A stretch of 64,000 nucleotides of DNA from CAG-411 sp045124315. GTDB taxonomy: Bacteria; Bacillota; Clostridia; Lachnospirales; Lachnospiraceae. This document shows positions 17,097 through 24,575 of the stretch, piece after piece. The stretch's first letter is position 1, and every line of letters begins with the position of its first letter. Both the position numbers and the translations under genes were made by a program. The notes under the pieces were generated by a model, which saw only the letters and a list, made by a program, of their open reading frames with translations, made no database searches and was not told the DNA's origin. The stretch is taken from the NCBI GenBank assembly GCA_045124315.1, contig JBGVLO010000009.1, positions 1 through 64,000 of the forward strand, read 5' to 3'.

Positions 17097-18716
17097 ATGG
17101 AAAATTTATACGATGTTGTTGTGGTCGGCGGAGGTCCCGCAGGGCTTACTGCAGCCCTGTACCTTGCCAGAGCAAAATACAGAGTACTGGTTGTAGAAAA
17201 AGAGCAGTTTGGTGGACAGATTACCATTACTTCCGAGGTGGTAAACTTTCCGGGAGTTTATAAGACAAGTGGCAAGGAATTAACAGAAACCATGCGAAAA
17301 CAGGCGGAAAGCTTTGGGGCAGAATTTATGCTTGCAGAGGTAACAGGATTTGATTTAACAGATAAAATCAGAAAAGTAATCACAAGCAGAGGAGAAATTG
17401 CGTGTTTTGGGGTTCTCCTTGCTACAGGCGCACATCCCAGAAAAATCGGATTTGACGGAGAGGAGAAGTTCAAAGGCCATGGCGTAGCGTACTGTGCTAC
17501 CTGTGATGGAGAGTTTTTTGCAGGAAAAGAGGTGTTTGTCATAGGTGGCGGATTTGCGGCTGCAGAGGAGAGCGTGTTCCTAACGAGATACGCCAAACAT
17601 GTAACGGTTCTGGTTAGGGGAGATGATTTTTCCTGTGCTAAGAGTACCGCAGATGTAGCTAAGAACCATGAAAAAATAACAGTGATTACCAATAGCAGTG
17701 TGGTCAGTGTTGAGGGAGATACGGCTCTGCATAGTTTGAAATATAAAAACAATAAGACTGGAGAAATGACGGAATACCAAGCAGAGGAAGGAGATACATT
17801 TGGGGTTTTTGTATTTGCGGGATATGAGCCGGAAACAGAACTTGTGAAGGATTTTGTAAAATTAAATGAGCAGGGTTATGTTGAAACGGACGAACAGCAG
17901 AAAACCAATATTGATGGTTTGTATGCAGCCGGGGATGTCTGTGTCAAAAATCTTCGCCAGGTGGTTACTGCTGTGGGTGACGGAGCTTTGGCAGCCACAG
18001 AATTGGAACGATATGCAGCGAAAATGCAGAAAATAACCGGATTAAAGCCTCAGATAAAAGGAGTGGTCAGACAGGAAAATACTGAAAAAGAACATGAGAG
18101 AGCAAATCAATCAGCCGATTCCTTATTTGATGTAGATATGACGGCACAGCTAAAAACAGTCTTTTTCAAGATGGAACATTCATTACGATTAAAGCTCTAT
18201 CTTGATTCAAAGCCGCTATCTGAGGAACTAAAAAACTATGTAGAAGCAATGACAGAACTTACGGATAAACTCTCAGTGGAGATTGCAGAAAGCCATACAG
18301 TAAGCGAGACTCCGTGTGTTAGGGTATTTAGAGAGGATCAGTCGGATACAGGGCTTGCTTTTCATGGTGTGCCGGGCGGACATGAATTTACATCTTTTGT
18401 TCTGGGATTATACAATGCGGCAGGAGAAGGTCAGACTGTAAATGATTCAGTTAAAGAAAGAATTACAAAGATTAATCAAGAGGTGCATATGCAGATACTG
18501 GTTTCTCTTTCCTGCACCATGTGTCCGGAACTGGTGACAGCTGCGCAGAAGATAGCAACTATGAATCCTCTTGTTGCGGCCGAGGTTTATGATATTAATC
18601 ACTTTGGCGGCATAAAGCAGAAGTACAACGTAATGAGCGTCCCTTGTCTTGTTATCAACGAGGATAAGGTATTCTTTGGAAAGAAGAACATTGAGCAGAT
18701 ATTGGACTTGATTTAA
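17097..18716 (+). CDS. AhpF-like disulfide reductase with permuted domain order
   Basis: The 539-residue flavoprotein should transfer electrons from NAD(P)H through FAD and cysteine pairs to AhpC. Residues 1-310 are a thioredoxin-reductase unit: FAD motif VVVGGGPAGLTAALYLARA, redox pair YCATCDGEFF (about residue 135), NAD(P)-binding VIGGGFAAAEES and C-terminal FAD motif GLYAAGDVC. After a linker (about 312-345), residues 350-539 form two thioredoxin-like folds, the second with CTMC in VSLSCTMCPELV and a cis-proline segment SVPCLVINED. In classical AhpF the two thioredoxin folds are N-terminal; here they follow the reductase. The neighbouring ahpC supports the role. Confidence 0.9.
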   Translation: MENLYDVVVVGGGPAGLTAALYLARAKYRVLVVEKEQFGGQITITSEVVNFPGVYKTSGKELTETMRKQAESFGAEFMLAEVTGFDLTDKIRKVITSRGEIACFGVLLATGAHPRKIGFDGEEKFKGHGVAYCATCDGEFFAGKEVFVIGGGFAAAEESVFLTRYAKHVTVLVRGDDFSCAKSTADVAKNHEKITVITNSSVVSVEGDTALHSLKYKNNKTGEMTEYQAEEGDTFGVFVFAGYEPETELVKDFVKLNEQGYVETDEQQKTNIDGLYAAGDVCVKNLRQVVTAVGDGALAATELERYAAKMQKITGLKPQIKGVVRQENTEKEHERANQSADSLFDVDMTAQLKTVFFKMEHSLRLKLYLDSKPLSEELKNYVEAMTELTDKLSVEIAESHTVSETPCVRVFREDQSDTGLAFHGVPGGHEFTSFVLGLYNAAGEGQTVNDSVKERITKINQEVHMQILVSLSCTMCPELVTAAQKIATMNPLVAAEVYDINHFGGIKQKYNVMSVPCLVINEDKVFFGKKNIEQILDLI

Positions 18717-18734
18717 ATGAAGGAGAGACAAATT

Positions 18735-19014
18735 ATGATGAAGAAAAATAAATGGAAACTTATGATATCCTCAGTTGTTATTTTACTACCAATTTTTATT
18801 GGGCTGTGTTTACCTGAATTTACTTTTAACGGTAATAATGGTATGACAGGAAGCAAAATGTTTTTTGTTTTTGGTATTCCCCTCTTTTTGCTGTCAATAC
18901 ATTGGATGGGGATTTTTCTGACAGTGCACGATCCTAAAAATATAAATGGACTAATAGGGTATCGTACATCTCGTTCTATGAGAAATATGGATACATGGAA
19001 TTTTGCACATGAAT
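18735..19014 (+). pseudogene. SdpI/DUF1648-type membrane protein, internally deleted
   Basis: Starting at ATG 18735 (AAGGAGAG upstream), the frame reads KKNKWKLMISSVVILLPIFI and continues to FFVFGIPLFLLSIHWMGIFL and TVHDPKN, the N-terminal DUF1648 region of SdpI-type immunity proteins. It then jumps directly to NGLIGYRTSRSMRNMDTWNF, a block that belongs to the C-terminal half of this family. The helices between are missing. After about 19014 the frame continues into sequence that encodes part of an antiporter on the other strand, so the true C-terminus is lost. Confidence 0.7.
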
Positions 19015-19017
19015 GCA

Positions 19018-19355
19018 ACACCCATCAGCATATAATTGAGTGTGATGTCGGAAAGCAAATAAGTGTTTATGCTCCAGCCCATCAGCATTGTAACTGAAAT
19101 ACCGCATAGCAGTACTGCTAAACATGTGATTTTCTTATGACATTTTTTTAATAGGAGTCCAGTGGGAAAACCGACGATAGCACCAATTACAATTGGAAGA
19201 AAAATCATAACCGGAATCATGTAAAGCGGAAGTGTACCACTGGAAGCTGTGCGGGCAACCAAAGAATTCACTGTAAAAAATACTACAATTCCCACTATAT
19301 CGTCTAATATAGTCATTGGGAGAAGGGTGTCTGTAACAGGTCCTTTTGCATGAAA
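19018..19355 (-). pseudogene. Cation:proton antiporter (CPA-type) fragment
   Basis: On the minus strand a frame reads KGPVTDTLLPMTILDDIVGI followed by VVFFTVNSLVA, PLYMIPVMIFLPIVIGAIVG and FPTGLLLKK. The DD-VGI-VFFTV motif and the repeated hydrophobic helices are those of Na+/H+ (CPA2-like) exchangers. Both ends are missing: upstream it is joined to a TetR remnant near 19350, and downstream it runs into the SdpI remnant encoded on the other strand. Only about 100 residues remain. Confidence 0.7.
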
Positions 19356-19657
19356 TACCCATTTAGCATAAGCTGCATCAGTCGGAAATAGGCCAGGGCA
19401 TCTTCCCTTGAGACATGATCCCGAAGAATGAGGGAATCAAGAGCCTGATTATATATTGTTTCATTAAATGAATTAAATTCTGAAAGTATAGGATTAATCC
19501 AATCTGACAGATGAGGCGGTGGAGTAAGCAAAGCTTCAAAAAAATGTGTGTCTCATTTGAATAAGTATTGAAGAAATCCATACGTGCAGACATATAGTGG
19601 TCCAGACTTTTTGTATGATTTTTGAGATAATTCATGAGTTTTTTCGGCTTTTTTCAT
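19345..19657 (-). pseudogene. TetR-family regulator remnant, DNA-binding domain deleted
   Basis: A minus-strand start (ATG 19655-19657, AAAGGATC upstream) reads MKKAEKTHEL, a normal TetR N-terminus, and then breaks. From about 19635 two adjacent frames together read MNYLKNHTKSLDHYMSARMD, SNETHIF, LLTPPPHLSDWI and DHVSREDALAYFRLMQLMLN, typical of a TetR ligand-binding C-terminal domain, with a frameshift near 19540. The helix-turn-helix region between the two parts is absent. A TetR-type dyad lies just upstream at 19681-19696. Confidence 0.7.
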
Positions 19658-19680
19658 AGTATTTTGATCCTTTTATATTG

Positions 19681-19696
19681 TTAACCACTTGGTCAA
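19681..19696. promoter_or_regulatory. Operator-like dyad upstream of TetR remnant
   Basis: TTAACCACTTGGTCAA is a near-perfect 16-base palindrome 24 bases upstream of the minus-strand TetR start. This is the size and position of a TetR autoregulatory operator. Confidence 0.45.
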
Positions 19697-19714
19697 TAAA
19701 TATAAGATTACTTC

Positions 19715-19763
19715 TTGACAAGTGAACGACTGTTTACTATAATATCAGTAAACGGTCGTTCAC
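19715..19763 (+). promoter_or_regulatory. Strong promoter with overlapping 16-bp inverted-repeat operator
   Basis: TTGACA (19715-19720) and TATAAT (19738-19743) are consensus boxes separated by 17 bases. GTGAACGACTGTTTAC (19722-19737) fills the spacer, and GTAAACGGTCGTTCAC (19748-19763) follows the -10 box; the arms are inverted repeats with one mismatch. A TetR-type repressor would cover the whole promoter. Confidence 0.85.
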
Positions 19764-19781
19764 GAGATAAAGGAGCTAGTA

Positions 19782-19865
19782 ATGTCTGACACAAAGAAAA
19801 ATACGAATGACTGTACTTCACTTGTTTGCAAGGGATGGTTCTCAGAAAGGATGAAGATAAAATAA
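19782..19865 (+). pseudogene. 27-codon leader ORF, probable remnant of a TetR regulator gene
   Basis: ATG 19782 follows AAAGGAGCTAGTA and encodes MSDTKKNTNDCTSLVCKGWF plus seven residues before TAA. The start and its repressor-type promoter look like those of a TetR gene, but the body is gone. Its stop overlaps the acetyltransferase start (TAATG at 19863-19867), so it now acts as a translated leader. Confidence 0.45.
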
Positions 19866-20491
19866 TGAATACTAGTAATATCGTAATACGTTTAGAGCAA
19901 AAAGAAGAATATCGAGAAGTAGAAAATTTAGTAAGAGAAAGCTTTTGGAATGTATATCGTCCAGGGTGTCTGGAGCATTATGTGTTAAATCAGCTTCGAA
20001 ATGATTCGGCATTTGTTCCGGAACTTGATTTTGTTATGGAACAGAATGGTAAAATAATTGGTCAGAACATGTTTATGAGAGCAAATATCCAAGCGGATGA
20101 TGGCAGGACGATCCCTATTATGACGATGGGGCCAATCTGCATTACACCGGAACTGAAAAGAAAGGGATATGGAAAAATATTGTTAGATTATTCCTTAGAA
20201 AAGGCAAAAGAAATTGGTTGCGGTGCACTTTGTTTTGAGGGAAACATTGATTTTTACGGAAAAAGCGGCTTTACTTATGCAAGCACCTTCGGCATTCGTT
20301 ATCATGGATTACCGGAAGGCGAAGATGCTTCCTTCTTTTTATGCAAGGAATTGATCCCAGGATATTTAAATGGGATTACAGGTGAGTATGCAACACCACA
20401 GGGCTATTTTGTGGATGAAGCAGAAATGGAAGCATTTGATAAGGAGTTTCCGGTTAAAGAAAAATTGAAACTTCCAGGTCAATTATTCTAG
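19865..20491 (+). CDS. GNAT-family N-acetyltransferase
   Basis: The product, about 208 residues from ATG 19865, is a GNAT acyltransferase that would move an acetyl group from acetyl-CoA to an amine. The N-terminal MNTSNIVIRLEQKEEYREVE and VRESFWNVYRPGC fit the family, and MTMGPICITPELKRKGYGKI is motif A with the acetyl-CoA-binding R-x-x-G-x-G pattern (RKGYGK). LCFEGNIDFYGKSGF follows as motif B. The substrate is not evident. The gene is driven by a strong operator-covered promoter (19715-19763) whose presumed repressor gene is reduced to a short leader. Confidence 0.9.
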   Translation: MNTSNIVIRLEQKEEYREVENLVRESFWNVYRPGCLEHYVLNQLRNDSAFVPELDFVMEQNGKIIGQNMFMRANIQADDGRTIPIMTMGPICITPELKRKGYGKILLDYSLEKAKEIGCGALCFEGNIDFYGKSGFTYASTFGIRYHGLPEGEDASFFLCKELIPGYLNGITGEYATPQGYFVDEAEMEAFDKEFPVKEKLKLPGQLF

Positions 20492-20520
20492 GAGCGATTA
20501 ATTAAATAAGAAAATTGGTG

Positions 20521-20554
20521 GCATTCAGGCTGAAATGGTCTGAATGCTTTTTTT
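20521..20554 (+). terminator. Rho-independent terminator
   Basis: GCATTCAG (20521-20528) pairs with CTGAATGC (20540-20547), followed by seven Ts. It separates the acetyltransferase gene from the copper operon. Confidence 0.9.
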
Positions 20555-20566
20555 ACTTTGTTCTTA

Positions 20567-20595
20567 TTGACATATACCCCATTGGGGTATATAAT
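20567..20595 (+). promoter_or_regulatory. Copper-operon promoter with CsoR-type operator in the spacer
   Basis: TTGACA (20567-20572) and TATAAT (20590-20595) are consensus boxes 17 bases apart. The spacer contains ATACCCCATTGGGGTAT, a palindrome with the C-tract/G-tract typical of CsoR operators. A second half-site, AATGGGGTATACT, follows at about 20603-20615. The csoR gene lies 80 bases downstream, so autorepression relieved by Cu(I) is expected. Confidence 0.9.
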
Positions 20596-20676
20596 GCGCG
20601 ATAATGGGGTATACTATAAGAATGAAAATAATAAAAAGAAAGCTTTTTTACTTTAATGAGAAAGGTTGCTTAGTAT

Positions 20677-20982
20677 ATGAGTGAAGAAAGAGAGTGTTGT
20701 GCTCACAAAACAAAAGATCGTTCGGAAAAAGAATACAAGGATTTGATTCATCGTTTGAACCGTATTGAGGGACAAGTGCGGGGAATTAAGGGTATGGTGG
20801 AAAACGATGCTTACTGCACGGATATTCTGACACAGGTGGCGGCGGTGAGTGCGGCGCTTAATAGCTTTAATAAGGTATTACTCTCCAATCACATTAAAAC
20901 CTGCGTAACACAGGATATCCTTGCAGGCAAAGAGGAGACTGTGGACGAGCTGGTGACTATATTACAGAAGTTGATGAAGTAG
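20677..20982 (+). CDS. csoR: CsoR-family copper-sensing repressor
   Basis: This 101-residue all-helical repressor keeps the Cu(I) ligand set Cys-His-Cys: the cysteine in DAYCTDIL and the His and Cys in LSNHIKTCV. The segment HRLNRIEGQVRGIKGMVE is the family signature. The palindromic operator lies in its own promoter, and a copper-exporting ATPase follows. The N-terminal CCAH may add a metal site. Confidence 0.95.
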   Translation: MSEERECCAHKTKDRSEKEYKDLIHRLNRIEGQVRGIKGMVENDAYCTDILTQVAAVSAALNSFNKVLLSNHIKTCVTQDILAGKEETVDELVTILQKLMK

Positions 20983-21034
20983 TGTGATAGGATGCATTTG
21001 TGATAGATATATTTGGGAAAGGGGTGATAGACGC

Positions 21035-23614
21035 ATGGAACAATACAAAGTGACAGGAATGAGTTGTGCTGCCTGTAGCGCTCGCGTGGAGAAAGCAGTT
21101 GCGAAAGTTCGCGGTGTGAAATTCTGTTCTGTCAGCTTATTGACAAATTCCATGGGGGTTGAGGGAACAGCAGATCCTGCAGCAATTATTAAAGCAGTTG
21201 AGGATGCCGGATACGGAGCGATGAAGAAAGAAACATCACGAAGAGGAGCAGTAGATGAGAGTTCTGTCGGGATGACAGCAGGAGAAACGGAAACAGATGT
21301 GATGGTAGAAGCTTCAGATATGCTAATCGATCAGGAAACGCCACTTTTAAAAAAGAGGTTGGAATTATCAATTGGATTCCTTGTTGTGCTCATGTACGTT
21401 TCTATGGGACATATGATGTGGGGATGGCCACTTCCCGCATTCTTTGAGGAGAATCATGTGGCCATGGGGCTTTTACAGATGATTCTTACCATTATCATAA
21501 TGCATATTAATCAGAAGTTTTTTGTTAATGGATTCAAGAGCCTTACCCATGGCGCACCAAATATGGATACATTGGTGGCGCTTGGAGCGGGGGCATCTTT
21601 TGGATACAGTACCTATGCCCTTTTTGCAATGACTGATGCACAGGTACACCAAGATATGGCAGGCGTCATCTCCTATATGCATGAGTTCTATTTTGAATCT
21701 GCAGCGATGATCCTGACATTGATTACAGTGGGAAAGATGCTTGAAGCACGCTCAAAGGGGAAGACCACAGACGCATTGAAGAGTCTGATGAAGCTTGCAC
21801 CCAAGACGGCCACGTTAATTGTACATGGAAAAGAGCACAAAGTACCAGCCATACAGGTGAAAAAGGGAGATATATTTGTCGTTCGTCCAGGTGAGAGTAT
21901 TCCCGTAGACGGTATAGTTATAGAAGGAAGCAGTGCAATTAATGAGGCTGCTTTGACCGGCGAGAGCATTCCGGTGGATAAAACAGTGGGAGATAAAGTG
22001 TCAGCGGCGACGGTTAATCAGTCAGGTTTTTTAAAATGTGAGGCAACGAGAGTTGGTGAAGACACGACACTTTCCCAAATTATACAGATGGTAAGCGACG
22101 CAGCAGCAACCAAAGCACCGATTGCAAAGGTGGCCGACAAGGTATCTGGCGTGTTTGTTCCTATAGTTATTACAATTGCGGCCATTACAGTTTTTGTATG
22201 GCTTTTAGCTGGAGAGACAATAGGTTTTGCACTTGCCAGAGGAATATCTGTTTTAGTTATTAGTTGTCCATGTGCATTGGGACTTGCTACTCCGGTTGCG
22301 ATTATGGTTGGCAATGGTATGGGAGCGAAGAATGGTATTATGTTTAAGACTGCGGTTTCCCTAGAGGAGACCAGTAAAATGCAGATAGTGGCACTTGATA
22401 AAACTGGTACGATTACACAGGGGGAGCCTAGGGTGACAGATATGGTGCCGTTCAATGGTTATAGTGAACAGGAGTTACTGTTTTACGCGGAGGCGTTAGA
22501 GAGAAAGAGTGAGCATCCACTTGCAAAAGCAATTCTTTTGTATGCTGAGAAGAGGCGTAACGAGCAGGAATGTAAGGAGGACGAGAAGCTGCAGAATCAG
22601 GAAGTAACGGACTTTGTAGCTTTTCCGGGTAACGGCCTTACTGCTCGGTATGAGAATGCGGTGTTGTACGGCGGAAATCTGGAATTCATCAGTGAAAAAG
22701 CCAATGTGTCGGAAACCATAAGAACACGTGCCAAAAGCTTGGCGGCGGAAGGAAAAACACCGTTGTTTTTTGCAAAAGACGGAGAATTACTGGGAATAAT
22801 TGCAGTGGCAGATGTCATTAAGGAGGATAGTCCACAGGCGGTAAAAGAGCTTCAGAATATGGGCATCCATGTGGTTATGTTGACTGGTGATAACGAGCAC
22901 ACAGCACAGGCAATTGGAAAGATTTCCGGTGTGGATGAGGTGATTGCAGGAGTACTTCCAGATGGAAAAGAACGCGTGATCCGTGATCTTCAGAAAAAAG
23001 GTAAGGTGGCCATGGTGGGAGACGGTATTAACGATGCACCGGCGCTTACCCGGGCAGATATTGGAATTGCAATCGGCGCTGGAACAGATATTGCCATTGA
23101 TGCAGCTGATGTGGTATTGATGAAGAGCCGTCTTTCCGATGTGCCTGGGGCTATCCGTTTAAGTCGTGCTACTCTTAAAAATATTCATGAAAACTTATTT
23201 TGGGCATTTATTTATAACATTATTGGAATTCCCCTGGCAGCCGGCGTGTGGATTCCAATATTCGGTTGGCAGCTCAATCCGATTTTCGGAGCTGTGGCCA
23301 TGAGCTTATCCAGTTTCTGCGTGGTGACCAATGCATTGCGGCTGAACCTGTTGAATATATATGATTCAAGGAAGGATAAGAAAAGAAAAAAGGAGATGAA
23401 AACCATGACAAAGACAATGAAAATCGAAGGTATGATGTGTGGACACTGTGAGGCAAGAGTGAAGAAATGTTTAGAGGAACTTCCTGAGGTAATTGAGGCA
23501 ATAGTAAGTCATGAGAGCGGAACTGCGACTGTTATGTTGAATACTGAGGTCTCAGATGACGTGTTAAAACAGACAGTAGAGGCTCAGGATTATAAAGTGC
23601 TTTCTGTAGAGTAA
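21035..23614 (+). CDS. copA: Copper-exporting P1B-type ATPase with HMA domains at both ends
   Basis: The likely start is ATG 21035 after GAAAGGGGTGATAG, giving 859 residues. It exports Cu(I). Residues 1-70 are a heavy-metal-associated domain with GMSCAACSARVEK. The core has the membrane copper motif SCPCALGLATP, the phosphorylation motif DKTGTITQGEP, the P1B signature SEHPLAKAI, and GDGINDAPALTRAD. The phosphatase motif is LTGES. After the last membrane helix the chain continues with a Lys-rich linker (KKRKKEMKTMTKT) into a second HMA domain, EGMMCGHCEARVKKCLEELP, which resembles a free CopZ chaperone fused to the C-terminus. It lies 52 bases after csoR in one operon. Confidence 0.97.
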   Translation: MEQYKVTGMSCAACSARVEKAVAKVRGVKFCSVSLLTNSMGVEGTADPAAIIKAVEDAGYGAMKKETSRRGAVDESSVGMTAGETETDVMVEASDMLIDQETPLLKKRLELSIGFLVVLMYVSMGHMMWGWPLPAFFEENHVAMGLLQMILTIIIMHINQKFFVNGFKSLTHGAPNMDTLVALGAGASFGYSTYALFAMTDAQVHQDMAGVISYMHEFYFESAAMILTLITVGKMLEARSKGKTTDALKSLMKLAPKTATLIVHGKEHKVPAIQVKKGDIFVVRPGESIPVDGIVIEGSSAINEAALTGESIPVDKTVGDKVSAATVNQSGFLKCEATRVGEDTTLSQIIQMVSDAAATKAPIAKVADKVSGVFVPIVITIAAITVFVWLLAGETIGFALARGISVLVISCPCALGLATPVAIMVGNGMGAKNGIMFKTAVSLEETSKMQIVALDKTGTITQGEPRVTDMVPFNGYSEQELLFYAEALERKSEHPLAKAILLYAEKRRNEQECKEDEKLQNQEVTDFVAFPGNGLTARYENAVLYGGNLEFISEKANVSETIRTRAKSLAAEGKTPLFFAKDGELLGIIAVADVIKEDSPQAVKELQNMGIHVVMLTGDNEHTAQAIGKISGVDEVIAGVLPDGKERVIRDLQKKGKVAMVGDGINDAPALTRADIGIAIGAGTDIAIDAADVVLMKSRLSDVPGAIRLSRATLKNIHENLFWAFIYNIIGIPLAAGVWIPIFGWQLNPIFGAVAMSLSSFCVVTNALRLNLLNIYDSRKDKKRKKEMKTMTKTMKIEGMMCGHCEARVKKCLEELPEVIEAIVSHESGTATVMLNTEVSDDVLKQTVEAQDYKVLSVE

Positions 23615-23761
23615 AATGACCAGCCAAGATGTTTATTATTGGCCATATAATATATTCTGGCATTTTACGAATGGCACCCTCTGTATAGTAATGAATTTAG
23701 AGATTTAGGGAATGGGTGTACCGGTACACAAGAATTTCTTGTGTGCCCCCTTGAATTTATA

Positions 23762-23790
23762 AAAATTGCCCCTAGAAAAAGGGGGCAGTT
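23762..23790. repeat. Dispersed AATTGCCCC hairpin repeat, copy 2
   Basis: AATTGCCCC (23764-23772) pairs with GGGGGCAGTT (23781-23790). Related elements lie at 8791-8820 and 32764-32792; all begin AAATTGCCCC and are followed within about 20 bases by a GTTA-containing AT-rich stretch. Confidence 0.55.
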
Positions 23791-23822
23791 TATGGTTAAA
23801 TGTAACTATTCAGAAGTCTCAA

Positions 23823-23878
23823 AAAAGTAACAATTGGATACAATATGCTTGCATATGGGTAGCTGATTGTTACCTTTT
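23823..23878. repeat. Long inverted repeat
   Basis: AAAAGTAACAAT (23823-23834) pairs with ATTGTTAC-CTTTT (23866-23878) with one bulged C. Inside lies a second dyad ATATG/CATAT (23843-23855). Ends in CTTTT, so it may terminate forward transcription. Confidence 0.5.
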
Positions 23879-23902
23879 AGAGGCACTCGAATAGTAATTA
23901 AT

Positions 23903-23936
23903 AGACGATGGTGTCACATAGGTGGCTTCATTGTCT
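23903..23936 (+). terminator. Terminator-like hairpin
   Basis: AGACGATG (23903-23910) pairs with CATTGTCT (23929-23936) with a G-U pair, followed by CTTTTTG. Confidence 0.5.
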
Positions 23937-24023
23937 CTTTTTGTAAAGGGGGCATGATGTTGAAAAGACATAGTCATAGTTTGGACTACTATACATATAT
24001 TTTAGGCATGAGAAATTGGGATT

Positions 24024-24089
24024 ATGTTGATTTATTTTGTAGTGACAATTGGACTTACTGTTTTTGTTTCATTTAGAAAAACTATATAA
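24024..24089 (+). CDS. Possible 21-residue hydrophobic peptide
   Basis: ATG 24024 to TAA 24087 encodes MLIYFVVTIGLTVFVSFRKT plus I: one membrane helix with a basic tail, the layout of small type I toxins and other membrane peptides. The ribosome binding site (TTGGGAT) is weak. An overlapping frame on the same strand is open for 69 codons but shows no protein character. Evidence is the composition and the structured surroundings only. Confidence 0.3.
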   Translation: MLIYFVVTIGLTVFVSFRKTI

Positions 24090-24099
24090 TCAAACAATT

Positions 24100-24129
24100 G
24101 TTACAGTTCACAGGTATGTGAACTGTAAC
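24100..24129. repeat. REP-like hairpin repeat (GTTCACAGGTATGTGAAC family), copy A
   Basis: GTTACAGTTCACA - GGTA - TGTGAACTGTAAC forms a perfect 13-base-pair stem with a four-base loop. Relatives lie at 31315-31339, 32602-32631 and 42391-42420. Confidence 0.8.
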
Positions 24130-24204
24130 AAACAAAAAGAAATATCCTAAGAATTTAGAGGAATTAAAAGGCAGCCTGGTTTCGAAAAAAGGAGAGGAAT
24201 AAAT

Positions 24205-24312
24205 ATGGCTTATTTTCCAGCATTTGTTAAGACGGACGGAAAAAAATGTTTAGTAATAGGCGGTGGCAAGGTAGCATACCGAAAAGTAAAGATGTTTTTG
24301 GATTTCGGATAA
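24205..24312 (+). pseudogene. Precorrin-2 dehydrogenase (Met8/CysG-like), N-terminal 35 codons only
   Basis: ATG 24205 behind GGAGAGGAATAA encodes MAYFPAFVKTDGKKCLVIGG followed by GKVAYRKVKMFLDFG and a stop. This is the NAD-binding N-terminus (VIGGGKVAYRK) of the precorrin-2 dehydrogenase that starts siroheme and cobalamin synthesis, normally over 150 residues. The stop comes from a junction with a cobJ fragment in another frame, so the rest of this gene and everything up to the end of cobJ is deleted. Confidence 0.85.
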
Positions 24313-24568
24313 CCCGCCCAGCAAAAAAAGAAAAGATTATCTAAAGAAGGCATGTGATATTTTTCTACAATACAAAGCACCGGATACCGTTTGTGGTTAT
24401 GTAAAAAATATCGGTCGGGAAGGAGAGGAAATGAGCATTCTTTCCCTAAAAGAGCTGGCTGATACAGAGGTGGATATGTTTACTACTGTTTTTATTGGTA
24501 ATTCAAATACGAAGATACTTCGTGAAAAGATGATAACACCTAGAGGATATCAGATAGAAGGGAAGTAA
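24311..24568 (+). pseudogene. Precorrin-3B C17-methyltransferase (CobJ/CbiH), C-terminal fragment
   Basis: From 24311 the frame reads NPPSKKRKDYLKKACDIFLQ, then APDTVCGYVKNIGREGE, LKELADTEVDMFTTVFIGN and MITPRGYQIEGK before TAA 24566-24568. These are the C-terminal blocks of CobJ/CbiH, the corrin ring-contraction methyltransferase; the SAM-binding N-terminal two thirds are missing. It follows the met8 fragment directly in another frame, marking one deletion junction at about 24308-24312. Confidence 0.85.
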
Positions 24569-24575
24569 TTGTCTT

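Larger units (their letters stand above)
23615..24204. other. 590-base intergenic region made of hairpins and short repeats
   Basis: This stretch holds no full gene. In order it carries overlapping palindromes (GTGTACCGGTACAC 23716-23729, then ACACAAG/CTTGTGT to 23744), an AATTGCCCC repeat hairpin (23762-23790), a long hairpin (23823-23878), a terminator-like hairpin (23903-23936), a possible 21-residue membrane peptide (24024-24089) and a REP-like repeat (24100-24129). Confidence 0.6.
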
